A DNA stretch of 64,000 nt from Opisthorchis felineus (GCA_004794785.1 SJOL01010002.1:733816-797815); one strand, 5' to 3'. Shown: positions 27,901 through 42,900, counted from the first letter of the stretch. The notes: generated from the sequence alone by a model not told the origin. Numbers and translations: made by a program.

Positions 27901-30900
27901 ATAATATCAAACTCAGTGCTTCGAAAGGTGACTTGCCCAAAGAGGAGCCGTTAGATGTCTGGTGTGAAAGGGAAAGTCCCTAGCTTCCCTGTATGCATAC
28001 GGTATGCTGCATTTTACATTGGACTGCCTTTTTAAACTGGTTGACAAGGTCTTTTGACTACTGCGATTTTTAACTTTTAGGCGGTTTATTTTTTTCCAAC
28101 TAGTTCTTCTCTCAGGTTGGTTATCTTATACCAATAGGGGGAATATTGGGCTCCAGTTACACTCTTGTTAAAGCTCCAACACTTGGTCTATCCCCACCAC
28201 CCAACCCCAGCGAGTTCGCTTGTGATTAAACAGCTTGATTTAAAGCCACGATCAATCAGGAGACAGAGAATCCATCGGGTCAACTTGACCCCTAATCAAG
28301 AAATCAAGCAAGCAAAATAATAAAGCACATGAAAGATGACCGTTGCTGTCAACCCGAAACTTACACACACTGGTGCGGCGTTTGAATACCCTTTTGTCGC
28401 ATCTACATCCAATGGGGATGAAATTTTCAACCGTGTGCACAAGCTCTCTTGAGCCAGGATCGCAAGTTGTGGTTTGGATTGGCTTTGGACATTCTAGAAT
28501 AAAAAAGCAGCCAAAAATAAGAAGTTAAATAAAATTCACTGAGTGTATTCACGTGCACTGGTGCTTAATGACGCCAGTGTGTTCATGGACTTTTCTCCGT
28601 GAAATAATAATAGACTATTTTTGACCGAAAACACTACTCCTAGGGTGGTCGAAAACCCTCCGACGTGTTTCACTCTTCTCGGGGCTCATCAGCTGTGCAC
28701 AGCCCCCCCCCACTTTCTGTCAGCAACTGTCGTCCTAGTGGATAGGACCAACATTATTACTCCGTGGTTTGACCACCAATGCTGGAATTGACTGGAATCC
28801 TCGGATCCGCCATGAGTTAATCAGGGGACGGATTTTGGGTGAAGCAGACAGTACTTCATTCCAAGAATGCACCCAGCACTGCAAGCTAATGTGGCTGGGC
28901 CATGTGTTACGTGTGCCAAGTAACCGTCTGCGGAGAAGGACGTTATTTTCGGTGCCTAATTCGAAATATCGGAAACCTGGAGGTGACATGACAAAAGGGA
29001 ATGAAGGATGTTATGAATCGTTTGGGTGCCGTTCGTGCAGTCCAACTTGAAGGATGGGGTCGATATGACCCTCCCTGTGTTTGGCTGGAGACACCGACCA
29101 ATATGGCGGCTAACCGCCATCAGTTTCTATCCAGACTGTCTGACTGAGTGCCGGAGGTAGTTCGTGGTAGGCTATCTTTAGGTTACCCCTCCATGCCCAA
29201 TATCTTTCATTTCCATCATAAGTCTTCATTCGAACTAACTGGCATGGTTGTGGGGCATCGAAGCACCAGTGTTCTCATCTGGTGTTGCTATGGATGATGA
29301 TCATGATGATGATCTGTTGGTGTTATATATTCACTACTTATTTAATTACCTTGTGAATAGTACTACGGTGCCAAACTAATTGCGTTAACTGTCCCTGATA
29401 AAATGGTTTGCTGCCTTATTTGTTACTTTGGCCGCACCGAGTTCAGTACTACGATTTGGTAGTGGCTGGACAACTTGGGCTAACCGGTTTGCTGCATTCA
29501 CTGGAGAAACGGATGCCTGGGTTCTTTCTCACCTGTTCACATCCGAACAGAATGGTCCAGCTTCAAAATTACGGTCGGTTAATTTTTGACAGCTAGGCCA
29601 TCAGTCCACTGATGAATCCAAAACGGAGTGAACTACTTTTTGTCCAACCTTTTGAAAGATGAAACGTGGTGACCTCTTCTCACACAAATTCCCGTAGTCT
29701 ATGTGCTTGTGCGTGCCTACAACCAACGGAAAACGTTTGTCTCGTGTACACCTTAAACATCTCTTTCCTAGAGGAAGATTGTGACTTGACTTCTATTCAT
29801 TCGACTGACTTACGCTGACTGCACGCCCTTTGAACCGCTTGAGTGGCACAGTGGCATTGCTTTACATGGTTGAAAAGCAATTTCATTTGTCTTGTTCCAT
29901 CAGCTTCGAAAGGACCCCAAACGCGTTGCTGAAATCCAGAAGTGCAGTGCACCGGTCGCCGAATTACACGAAGTATCGGAACACACTTGTCGTGTCGCAG
30001 ACGGTTTTCGGTAACCTTGAAAATTTCATACTGTCCGGTTGGATCACAAGAGCGAGTGATTCTTCTGTTTCGTGGGCAGCCTTTTGGGAAGGGAACCAAG
30101 GTTAGGTAAAGAGAAAGTTGCTAGGCAAGGTAATTTACTTAGAGTAAATCCCCAAACCTGTGCAATAGTAAACAGCCAAGACGCTATTAGGGAACTGAAA
30201 ATAACCTTTTTCAAACAACCAGTAGGAATATCGTTCACTAAGGAGTTTGGCTTATGCGAACCCGAATTGCAGGGCTTAAGCAAGACAAAGCCCAAAGTTA
30301 GGTACGTCGTCCATCGCCAACTACCACACTGATTAAGTTCTGAACAATCTGAAACGCCAGCTCTTCATAGAAGGTCCACATCTAAAAAAGTAGGCTAGAC
30401 AGAGCAGTGGTTTTAGCAGTTCTCGGATTTTCACATGCCCTCTCTACAAGGAATCCCCAGTCCAGAAAACCACCAAAATGCCACACTTTTATCGAGTTGA
30501 TTTTTTCATACTATGAGTTCTTTGTGCTAAAAACGTCCGCAAATCTTTTCTCTCGCGTTAGCTGGATGGCGATTACGATTACTGTGTTGCACCACCATAA
30601 TAACTTTCTGTGACAGAACGCGCCCATACTTCTGTTGGTTGGTTTACTGACCTCCGATTAGTACACTTTCCGAAACGGGCTAACAAAAGGTGCAATTTTT
30701 CTTCATTCAGGCCTAGGTATCTGATATTCGCTTTCAGTGGAGTAGCTGGCCAAACGTCACAACTTTGGATGGACCAGACGCTTTCGCCTATCAAGTGACT
30801 ATGTTCCAGCCCATTTGACTATCAGGGAATAGGAAATTAGGGGAACAGTTTGACCTGCATATCCGTTTGTATCAGTCGGTCCCTTGTGTTTTCTGTTCCG

Positions 30901-33900
30901 ATAGTCCACCAACCAGTCATACGCTGAAGGAAGTACACCTCAACCCACTGTCCCGGTTTCGCGCATCAGCTGACCTACCTTCTCAGCTATGTGTGGATAC
31001 GGACGCCTGAAACTTGCTTAGCAATTTTTGGTTGCTCAAAGGGTTCCTGTGAGATTTTTACAGTTCGCATTCACATCACACTCTTCTGAGTCTCTCGCAA
31101 AACCAAATTTGTTTGCAAATGAGTGTATTTCGCCAAGTACACTTTCTGTTCTGGAACAATTACTCGCCTGTTCGGGTCTGAGTAATCAGATGCGTCCAGT
31201 TTGCGCTGGTGGAATGGTGGTAACACGCTCGACCAGCATTTCAGATTTTCGGAATTAGACACCAGGCACTGCTGATGAACTCTAATAAGAGCAAAACTAG
31301 AGTCCAGCGAAGCCCCTCTCTTGCGGACTCATAAGAATAATTGCTCCAGGAGGACAGCTCAAACGAGAGGATGTGAATATGCATACTTCGGGTGGTTGAG
31401 GGCTTCATCTACTACCTTGATATCATTTCACTCGCTAAATGGACTGAGTTTTACTCATCCAAAACAAATCAAGACCTGTGGGTTGGTAGGTAGCCCACAT
31501 CGGAGTGAAATAAGAAGCGGTATAAGCGACCTCAGTAAAGTTCCACACAAAGAATGTAGGTTGCATAACAAAATCCGCAACACCTTACATTATAACCGTT
31601 GACAAGATTTACCACCTACTGCTTTAATTTTCGAGTTTTTCTAAACGATCTGTGATGATAGGCGTCAAATGACCTATAAAAAATTAAGAAGTGAACGTTC
31701 TGCGGATATCTGTGATTCCAAGAACAAATCAATCAGTAATGCTGAGAAATAGTTGAGTGTTGCTTCCTAAGCTTTGGGACTACTTATGTGTGAGAGTAGA
31801 GGTAAGAAACACTGGTCTACCTCACATCCAACATGATTTTACCGAAGCGGGTTTACCCACAAAGGCGTTGCAGAACTTGGCTGGATAGCCCAAAATTGAT
31901 ATCGAATTGTGTTTAGGAGCTACACTGAAGTGAAAACATTAATTAATGTAGTTAAGTGCTTTACACTACTGAAGGCCGACAGTAATATAATCTAACTCTA
32001 TGGTGGAAAGCGTCATTAGAAGGTGAAATATGTCCACAAAAATTGTTGGATCTCCTTACCCTAAGGGACGCAGCTTCTAGACAGTCGCTCATAACAAGTT
32101 ACCACTACGTACTTTGAGCGAATGGATGATCACGGAGTTATTGTGTAAAGACGATGTTGTAATGTGAACACAAATGCAGCATGGAGTTTGTCCAGAGTGT
32201 AAAGGAACAACATTTCACTAACAGCCAGATGGACTTACAGCATGGTTTCACAATTTCGCGTATGACCTCTGTCTTGCACCTTGGTGCGCTTCCATCACTG
32301 TCTTCGTCATAGACGAATCGCTGCCAGATGAAAACATCGTTACATTCCCTGTCACACTGGTCACCGTTCCGCTGATGACAAATTTCTGGGCATTTGTGGA
32401 TCAGCTTCACCGGGGGTTCCTGAGCTTCGCGGCATCCGCAGGCTTCGTCAACTACTTTAGCATCTGGTTCTTTACAAACACAATTGTCTACTCTGGGTGT
32501 CGTAATCAGTAAGTTGCGAGTTGGTTTGCTCTCTCCGGGTTTTCTTACGCACTCTGTTATCCGACGTATTCCCTCCTCCTTGCAAGCTATAAATAAATAG
32601 TCACCAGTCATGTACATGAGGACAGATTAGCGGACTGTTTGTTAGAAGCAAGCAATCTGCAATGGCCCAAATGATTGTTTACCTGAAACATATTTAGCTG
32701 CAAGGTGAGTGAGTGCATCCAATACTTAGTAATAAAGGTTCGCCCACACTGATGTGATAGGTTCTAACGAGTAAGTTGGATCAATTTCTTTCTGAAGGTG
32801 TCTCCTCGTAAGCATGCTTTCCAGCTATCCAAGACAGGAGAGAACCGGAGCATTTGGTTCACTTCTAGAAGGGACACGCATTTAGAAAGGATTGTTGTGA
32901 TAATAGTTCGAGTAAACATTTGCATGATTTTTGGGAAACAGACTTCAAGCAGTCTAGGTGAAATCAAGACAATATTGAACGCAAGTATCATGGAATTGCA
33001 ATGACTGATAATCAGTTGTACAGGAAGTTGTATCCTGTGCAAGTCCAAATGAGTAACTACTGTGAACACAAACAGCCTCTCGTCACTTCATCACATTACC
33101 TATTTTACGCGAAATGCGGCGGTTAAAACGCCTCGGTTAACTGACGACCTTGGAATTTCCACGTTTCTGTTACCCAGCCAAGATGAAATTCAAGTGATTT
33201 GTCGTAGTGAATTTCAGGGGATCAGAACTCGCAATCAATGGAAGTGGGGTTCTAAGTGATATCGGTGCATTTTACAAGCAACCAAAAATCACAGCTCATT
33301 TTGGAAGGTGTCACAGAAATACTAGGTATGTTGTTTTATTTGGAACAACTTTGTTCTGGTAAGCCAACTCACCTGTCGGGAGCACCGCCACCGACTGTAT
33401 GCGTCCACAACTCCCGTCGGGCAGACGCTTGTACAGTACTGTTTTTACCATCCTCTCATTCGTGTTCGCTCGGCATTTATAGGAATGCTGTGGTGGAGGG
33501 CAGGCTAAACAAATAGAAGGAATTAAATGAATGCAGACTCTCAAGAAGACCAGACCGACAGAGAACTGTGTAGTAGTAGTGGTCGAGATGGCTCAGTGGT
33601 TAGAGCGCGAATTTACTGACAGGAAGGTTACGGCTCGAACCCGGCCTCTGCATCTCGACTTCTCCTGTCTAGGCTTGAGCAACCTGGCAGTACCCAGCCC
33701 TCGTGCTTCCTTCGGGTGGCATGAGAGCTAGACACCGAAAAGGTGTTACAGCTGTACGATTATCCTATATCTCATTTGTATACCAATTTGGTTTGACGGA
33801 GACTCATCTGGAACCAAGCTTAACCTCTCGTTTATGATGTTCTTCTCAACTGAATGTGCTGCACCAGGCAGCCTCATGGTTCAGTTAGTATGATATTCGA

Positions 33901-36900
33901 GATATCGCAATACATTGTATAGACGTAATACACTACTCATAAAGTTGCTGAAGAAGGACATCATAAACAAGAAATTCAGGTGAGTTCAAGGTGTGTCTAT
34001 CATCAAAACCAAATCGGTATGCAAATAAGCATATAAGCCGAAGTTTGTGCAGTTTGGGTCCAAGCAGAACATAAAGTTGACGGAGACTCAGGGACTGCAC
34101 CTACCTGATGACCCCCAAGAAGGGTGAAGCCGGTCGTGGTCTTCAGCAACCTTATGAGTAGTGTATTACGTCTATACGAGAGTAGTTCTTGTTCAAAACA
34201 GACGGCGGTGTTTAGGCTAGCTTGTTTTTGGGAAGGAATTTCGCTGTAGTTGTCCACTTCTCGAGAAAGCGATGATTTTCTCTTGTTGTAGATGTTTCTT
34301 CTACTATGATTAGACCGGTTGAAGAAAGTCTCAAGGGACTGACAGAGAAACCTAACGAGCTGAAATGATGTCACGCCATATAGAGAGACGACTAAATAGA
34401 GATTTCTTCGGCTGCGCCACAGAAAACAATTACATTTTTTTTTGGAAAAGGAGCGTGGACACATTCAGCAATGAACTTCAACCAATAGTCTCCACGTGTT
34501 TGACAGATGTTCTAACCAGATGGTAGGTTCTCACACTGGTGACAGCACAACAGACATACTAAGTGAAACTGCTCGACGCTTCGATTACGAAGGTTGCCTT
34601 TATCAAGGGACAAATGAAATGCATTAAAACTTTACCAATAGGGCCCACTCAAGACTGGTCAACACACCATAGCAAAATCTCGACGTGTAGGCACATAAGT
34701 GCGATGTCGAATCAGCGGCTATTCACGTGACGTTCTTCAGCCTATAAGAGGTTTGATAGTGTTGAGTTATCCGCCATTTGGTCCGGCCTTATTCGTCATA
34801 CAAAGGCAAGACAAGCACGAAATGCCGCACATGACGGGACAACCCAGACCCAAGGTGAAGTGTGAAACATACGCACAGTGTTACACATGAGCTGGCCCAT
34901 ACACGACTTTCACATCGATTGCAGCGCAAATAACTGTGTTGACTCGTGCTTGAGCAACAGCATTGGCAACTTTTTAATGTCACTTATTTGTTCATTGATA
35001 AAGACCACTCTCGATGGCTGAAAAGTCGGACCGTTGCATTCAATGTATCCGTTGTGCAGCCATCAGGATTTCCACTATGAACCAGACAACCCACAGCACT
35101 AAACTGTTGCAACTCCTTCGAGCTCATCATTTCTTAAAATGAAAAACAAGGCATTCTGGGACAAAAACCACGTTATATGGGATAAATTGGCGGTTAGTAA
35201 CGAAGTCTTTTAGACAGCTATCTTATGTTTACGGGACCAAGTGTCACCTGCAAGTCAAACAGCACAGGCCAGCCGTGTTTGACATAAAGTAGCAACACAT
35301 TAGGTAGCAACATGCCACGTATACTGAAATCACTAACCACATGGTTGATGGAGCGCTGCCAGGTTATCCGTCACCACTCTGACGGTGTGATAATGGGCGA
35401 CTCTCAGTAACACTTGCATGGTGCTATACTGTAAGAGGTGTGATATTACGCTGCAACTTAAAACAATAGATGGATGAGGCCGGAACCTTAATAAGAAACA
35501 GGTAACTTGAGCCGGTGCCCATGGCTATGTCGCTATGCTTGGGTCCCATCCTTCTGTGACAGGCCCCTGCACGTCCGCCCGCCGATCTTATTCCCCCGGG
35601 TTTATATCGAGGCAAGGACTTGCACGCGACACCACATTTGGCCCAGCGCAAAACGTGTGCGGCTCGCCTACCATGCGCAATCGTCCAGTGGTTTGACCAC
35701 TGCTGACTGGATATTCGGATCGCAGGCCAGCGATTCGTACCGAAATCTGTCAGTCCTCCAGGATTGTCAAAGATATTAACGCAGAGCAATTAGAATTTGT
35801 TAATAAACGTGACTGTTTGTAAGGAGTTGTGTGGTTTATGTTGGACATAAAGGATTTTTTTCCAAAGCCGTGGTGGCCGTATTAAATCTGAATTCACAGT
35901 ATCCTGGTAGTCGACTTCTGCTTCCAGCTGTCTCATGCTGCTATGCATACAGATTGCAATAATTCCTCCGAACAAAACTACCGAGGAAGAAAACATGGCT
36001 AACTTCGATATATGAAGATCATACGTTGGGTCCGGAATGACCAACAGGGTTTTCGTGAGCTGTCCTAAAGTAGACCCTCTTTGACCAGTCTCACAATTCA
36101 AGAAGTACTGCCTTCAATTCTAACGATCTTGAATCACTGTTGACAGTATAAAGGGATTTGGGAGTTTTGACTGGGGTTTCATCATTCAAGTGAAGCCAGA
36201 CTGTGCCAAAAAGCTTAGAGGCACTGCACGGCTGTTTCATCCTTGTTGGGAATCATCAGAAATGCGCATCTCATTGATGTCGCGGGTGATTTTAACCCGC
36301 GACCTCCCGGCTGGTAGTTAGAGACTAGGCCGTGTCTTTGCTTTAAAATGACAGTACCAACAAGTTGCTTCAATAAGTGTTCCGTCACCTGCACCAAATC
36401 ATGTTCCAATCATCATGTGGTCACTAGCTGATCCGTACTGCAATGACACGGTGCCTGAACCTGTGTCCCAATTTACAACGCCACCAGCAGGCGAAACTCA
36501 AGAACCGTCCTCTAGAACCTAAAGCGATGAAGGGGACGTTTTTTCAAACCTCCTCGAATTTGCTTTCTCTATTTCGTCTGGTATCCTGCCAATACATTCA
36601 ATCAAAATGTGCACACTTACTGCAATGTATCAGCCGGTTTTGCACATGTCTGATGCACTGGCCTTCAACAAGCTCGTAAGTGATCAATTGTTCTTTCTGC
36701 ATCCCTTTTTGACACGGCGACAGAATCCGTCTTGGCTTCGGGCAGCCTAAAACAACAAAAGAAAAGTTAAACAGTCACTGTTACACTAATAATCTGCACC
36801 ATCGGGGTTCATCTTAATGGCCGATGGGATACATGTTACACACACTCAGTGCTCACTGGCAAGACGTTCTTCGAGAAGCATATGTGCGAACCGATTTGAC

Positions 36901-39900
36901 AGCAGCTATGCAAAAATCGGTAGGCAGCCATCAGAAAACAAATATCCGGTTTGATTCAAGCCTACAACAATTCTAACTTCGATTCATTGCTTAACGCCAA
37001 GTGTTGACCGTAATCTCAATTGAGATTTCATACTGCCAGTGAAGCCAATCTGGGCTGAAAATCCAAGAAGCACTAGACGGCTGTTTCATCCTTATCGTGG
37101 ATCATCCTCAGCAGATATCTCATGAAACTCAGAGGGTTTCGAACCCGTCCCCTTCCACTTGCCCTTCAGTCACATACTGACTGACTCCTCGAGTGACGAC
37201 TTCTCAGATGGAAGGTCCACTCGTCTTGTGAAATCATTTTTTCTCTGAGCTAGTCATAGATCGATGGCACTGTGAGGAGATTTCCTGATGTTTACTGATA
37301 TACGGCACGTGACACTCCCGAAATTACTTGCACTCTCCTGATGAGTACGCACAAATCTTCAAGTCAGAGAGTATAAGTAACTGGAGAGGGCTTGGTCTAA
37401 GCAGTATTGACACACACTAAACATATGCACGCGTTTCCATCCGTTTAGAGACCAATATGATCCCATCCCCATATGTGTAATGAAATTATGGATAACATCC
37501 AAAGCTGAACATTGTTTTGGAAGAAATGATTTTTGGATAGGCTATCAGTTAACATAGACATTTTGTCACCTACGGCAAAGACCTGCTCCTGCTTGATGAG
37601 TTGACTGGAAAAAGGATGAAAAAGGATTATCGTCTCATCAGGGGGCAAAGGATTGAGTACCCAGTACCAAGCGCTCAAGATAGTGCCAAAACGCCCAGCT
37701 TTTTAGCTCTATTCAAAAGCAGCAGTCCACAACTTTGCGATAAGAAAGCGTGTACTGAAGCTACTTAGCAGTCATGTAAGATCAGTCTTTCTAGGCTAAA
37801 TTCAAGTCTTTACTGATCGGTATAACTCCGAGGGAAACTACAGAGAGCTAGATCTCCTCTCTCTCGGTAGCAGAGAAGTTGTAGTAAGTTAAGTCTGCTG
37901 CGATTTCCTGCGGTTATTGAGCCTACTCAAGACAAAGTTCACGCTACATACTACTCATATTTATCCAATACCTTTACCGGACAGGCCATCGGGTACACGT
38001 AAGCGCAACTTTTGTCATCCGATGTGGACACAAAAAATGTGTTTTGCGCTTTATTAGAGCTGCCAATGTTAAGCAATCGTACCTACTCATGTGTTTGGCA
38101 GAGTCACTTGATACAATGAAGACAAAACTGGTACCTCCACGTCTCATTTCCTCAAGTATACGAGTTCATAACCTTGGTAATGGATAACCAGTAAGCGTCC
38201 TTCAGATTATCCGTATCTGTCTCATTCAGACACCAGAGTAGTATAGCTGTCGTAAGGTAAGCAATGAGCTTCACTTACAGCATTTCCCACTGGGTTCTGT
38301 CAAAGTGATTGGTTTACACTTGCATTCTTCCCAGTGCCAGGTAATTCTATGCCAAGTTCGTTCACAGGTCTCCGGATTGCATTCAAATTTTCCTTGAAGC
38401 TCATCTGCCTTGTCCGATGGAGGGCACGCAGGACGAGGGATCCATTCATGACCTATTCGTGGAACGCACTGTTTGCCTTGGACCGCGTAGGTTACCGTTT
38501 TGAATGCCAGCTGATTGCGGTGAGCGAAACAGGTGGGGCCCTCACGTGTTTTTGGTGGGCAGTCTAAAAAAATACGTACTTAGAAAGGAGAAAGGATGCC
38601 CATTCTGGTCGATTGCACTGATCTATGATACTGTTAGTGAAATATAAAAGGAACTGGCATGCTTTTGCCCGTCCGCAACCTCAGTAGGAAGGACGCCACA
38701 CTGAATTTGAAACTGTTTGCTAAACAAGCTGGTAATAGAATTCATTTATGTAACTCAAACGTTGTCTAAATTACATATGATAGACGATTTTTACCCGGGG
38801 TTTCGGTGCCATAGTGGCTAAATTCAGTGAGCAGGTCGTGGTTTAAATTGTCAAGTAACAATAACAAAAACAACTCACTGCATATTTCTTCTCTCACTTG
38901 AACCAGCGGTTGACATTTGCACTGTCTGGCCACTTCGTGTACTGCCACGACTTTTCTCATGAGAGGTAAATTCGGACCCTTCCGATAGCAGTTCCCCGAC
39001 CTGAGTTCTGGTTTTCTGCACACTGGATGAAAAAGTATTCATTGTATTTAATTCCTAATTTCCACTTGGTAAGGGGAAAGCTCTCTTTTCCTTCGTGTTC
39101 CTAATGAAAAAACCTCAAAGACACCGAGAAAGATGCGTGAAAAAGCTGTGAAGTAAATGGACAATAAAGAGAATGACCAACTGTGAACACTTCTGAGGTG
39201 TCTTTACTCAGATAACTGTAATCATTCAAAGAAACTCTAGGATATCGATCTTCTGGTTTTTTTTTCTCCTGCTGAGAGTGGTCGTTTCGCAAAAGTACAG
39301 CCGTGTCAGATCTGTAAACATTTCTATTGTCGTTCCTGATGGAAAATGTTTAACATCTGGTTGTTACTATATTTAGATAAAATATGCTACATAATGTGTG
39401 GTGCTCGTTCGTTTTCTGTCAACGCAGCATAATTTCAATTTAGTGTGACACGTGCTCTCACCGGGGATATTGATAAACAAACTGAGAAGCTTGTGCACGA
39501 GGGCTCTTGTTAATCGCAGTACATTTGCAATGGACAAATGAACACACAAGTCAAAATGTAGACAACGGGCTGACAGCGCCCAACTTTAAGGTGATCACAG
39601 CGAACAATCGTACAGTTTGGACGAGGGCTTTTTTTGACAACAAAAATGTCCACGCAACCGCGTCGTGCACTGTGTGCTTTCTCGCCAAAACCTAAATTTT
39701 GGGTTTGTTGAACCGGGCGTACATGTTTAGACGGTTGAATCGAGTGGTTTTCTGTCTTGCGCTTCGTGACTGACAAGCCGCTCACTCATGCTACAGATAC
39801 GCTGTGCATCCTGTCCTCTGATTGGTCACCATGTTCGGTACGTAATCCCATGTCCTCTTATGAGGCATCGCTTGACAGCTTCACTGCGCTTGTCTTGTCA

Positions 39901-42900
39901 GTTCCAGCGTTGGAAGAGACGTCAGGAGTGGACGTCAGCATAACGCATCCTCTTTCATTGTCTTTCTGATTCATAACAGCAGCCGAATGCCTTATCTTTC
40001 TTCACTGAATGAAAACTTGTCGAATCACTCACCTAAATTTATCTGATTCACAGGTATACCTTACATCTTTATGGGTGAACGTCATGGTGGTTAAATGGGA
40101 GTACTTGACCGAGGCAAAAAAGCACCCAAAAGTCAAAAAGTGTGTCAAATCAAGTGGGTAAAAACGTACCGATTAGACGATTGGGGAGCTGAATCTTTCT
40201 AAGCGAACATTGGAAACAACTTGTTTGTTTTCGTGTGAGAAGCTTCCTGACCAACAGTTTGTCTTTCACACAGGTGCTCTTGATAAGATTCACCGGTTGG
40301 CATGCTTCGGGCAGAGAAAATAATGAGAGAATAAATAGACAGTACATTAAGACGGATGTGATTCGCGCTATTATACCTCAAACACCTCTGGGTGACACAA
40401 CATCCTTCATTTATTCTGCCAATGTATATGAATGCTTATTGGAATTACGTGATTTCTAGTATGCTAATGTAACCCCGTGGAATCCCTCCAAGTTACCCTA
40501 GTCCGTTCAGTCACAAATTATTTGATAAGTGTCCACTTCATCTCTAGAATGGGACACTACGAGTTTTTGTAGCATCTTATCCCTTCAATAATTTAAACAA
40601 CACGGTGAGGATACCGAAAATGCACGCATTTCGTATTAGCCAGAATTATCAATAACAATAAAAAACGACATGTAGGCAGAACCAGTGGGTTTCTCATTGT
40701 CAGAAGGAAAGAGCACGTTCTTCTTTGGGTCCGGAACCGAACAACCAGCCTGTAGCACTCATCGTGTACCGGTTCTAGTATCCTTAACACGGAATCTGTC
40801 AGTCTGCAGTATAATCAGCCGAACTCTCCCATATTACTGTTTACATTTCCTGCCCAGAGAAAACTTTTCCTCGGGCCTTTTGTTGACCATCAGTTTTTCG
40901 TTATCTCAACCTTGACACTGAGGAATATTCGACTATGAGTTAGACAAATAACTCGAACTTTCTGGGTACCGTCTCCTTCAACTTCATTCTAATGTTTCTT
41001 CGTTCTCCAACACACGCGGTTTTGAAGGGTTTATGAGTCTGGTGTTTTGAGCACTTCATTACCCACCAATCAATCTGTGGTTGCATCTGACGCGCCAAAT
41101 TTGTACGACGTTCTTATGGATGCCGCTTGAAGGACAGAAAAGCCAGCTCAAGCAGTCAATCATTTCAGCAACGACCAACGATGATGAGTGTTCAGGCATG
41201 CCATAGAAGCAAGGCCGACAATGATGAGTGCTCACCCAAAGCCGATTGGATAGCCTGGAATCAAGGTCAAAACTGTACTTTAAATACCGCGATATTCCTT
41301 GTATTTTTGCACTCGCTCGTTCGCAATAAAGCCGTTGTGTTCCTTGTTGGTGAGTCTTTTTCTGACACTAAGATACTGGATCGGGGACAGCAGTTAGTTA
41401 CAACACTTATGCTCTACTTAACTCAAACTGGACCGATTTAGACAAATACTCTCACTTTCATACGAATTTGGCTTTGACAGGAGACTCAGTAAACTGCATC
41501 CAGTTGAATCTCTCGTTTATCATGGTCCGCTTCAACTGAGTGTGCTTCATCAGGCCGCCTCATTTTCCAGTTGATGCGATATTCGAGATAGTGCAATACG
41601 TTGTTGAACGGGACCATCATACACGAAAGATTCAGCTGGATTCAGTTAAGTCTCCTTCCAAGACCAAATTTGTGTGCAAATGAGAGTATTTGTTGAATTT
41701 CAAGGCGTGTTCATCAGTTACCAATAAAGGCAGCATCTGTTTTCTCGATAGCACGTGCATAAGCGTCAATTTGCCTTGGTTTCTTGAGACTCCTTCCACC
41801 ACAGCGAAATATTCAAATAACACACCTAATTGCTTCGACACTATCCAACTGATTTTTTCTGCATGACCCCTCTTGGACAACGTTTTTGTCTGTTGACTAG
41901 TCATCCCCACATTAAAGAACGTCACTATCGGCATTCATTGCTCACAAAAAGATCGGACACGCACCACATGGTTCAAGCTTGGCATGTTTCACTACAGTAC
42001 ATCGGAACAATCCACCATCTTCGCGGAAGAAAGTACGCAGAACGACCTGCCGCTGGCGCTGACAATAATTACATGGCCCCGGTTCACGAACTAATCCCAT
42101 GGGGCATTCTGAAAGGGGATAATTAGGGGAAATAAAACAAAGAAGTCATTTCGAAAATAATCCACGAATTTGCACATGTCAGTTATACACCATGTGAGTA
42201 TAGGATACGTGTGAGCACAAATTTCACTAGTTTCTTCGCTTGTAGATGGTGAGAAGATTTGAGTCTTCCAAGTAAGGTTTTATACTGCCAGCAAAGCCGA
42301 TCTCTTCCGACAAGTTAAGCACCACTGTACAACTGTTTCATCCTTGTTGAGGACCAATACTTGTGTGTCAGAAATCTATCTGAGGATTCTCGCCCTAAAG
42401 GGATCCCCGGCTTTTCGGCATACACTGAGTGTACAGCCACAAGCGAAACCCCAAGGCTTTCAAACTTTAGGTAATCTTCTCAGGACGGAGAAATTCATGC
42501 AATTTGCACGAGGCTCTCGCCTGAGAAGCAATCACTTGAAGATCATGTGACGTTATCAGTGCGGTTATGTGATGTCGGTTTTATATTCTAAGTGCGTGTT
42601 AACCAAACTGTTGATCAGCCAGGTAAATACAAGCACCAGCCCGAAGGTTGCAGGTTCTAATCGCTCTAAGGGCTAGTGAGATGGTCAGTAATAAAAACTC
42701 ATTTGCATCACGTGACAGGTCCTACTCGAAGCAATGGTAAGTTGAACAAGACGAGGCCTAAAGACGTTAAGGTCGTCTGCCATTGGGGGAGGGCTGAACA
42801 TGTGGTTCTTTGGTGTTTTTGAAGGCGAAATGTCTCATGTCACCCAAGCGCTATGTCCCGTGCAAGTGGGTGCTAATCACACTGGTGTCACTGGTCGCCT

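Noticed and set aside
33531..33731. 66-codon plus frame (AQWLEREFTDRKV) as a gene
   Set aside because: It is the translation of a SINE A copy that recurs across the window.
37335..37345. CTGATGAG at 37337 as another hammerhead
   Set aside because: No GAAA box or helix follows within a suitable distance.
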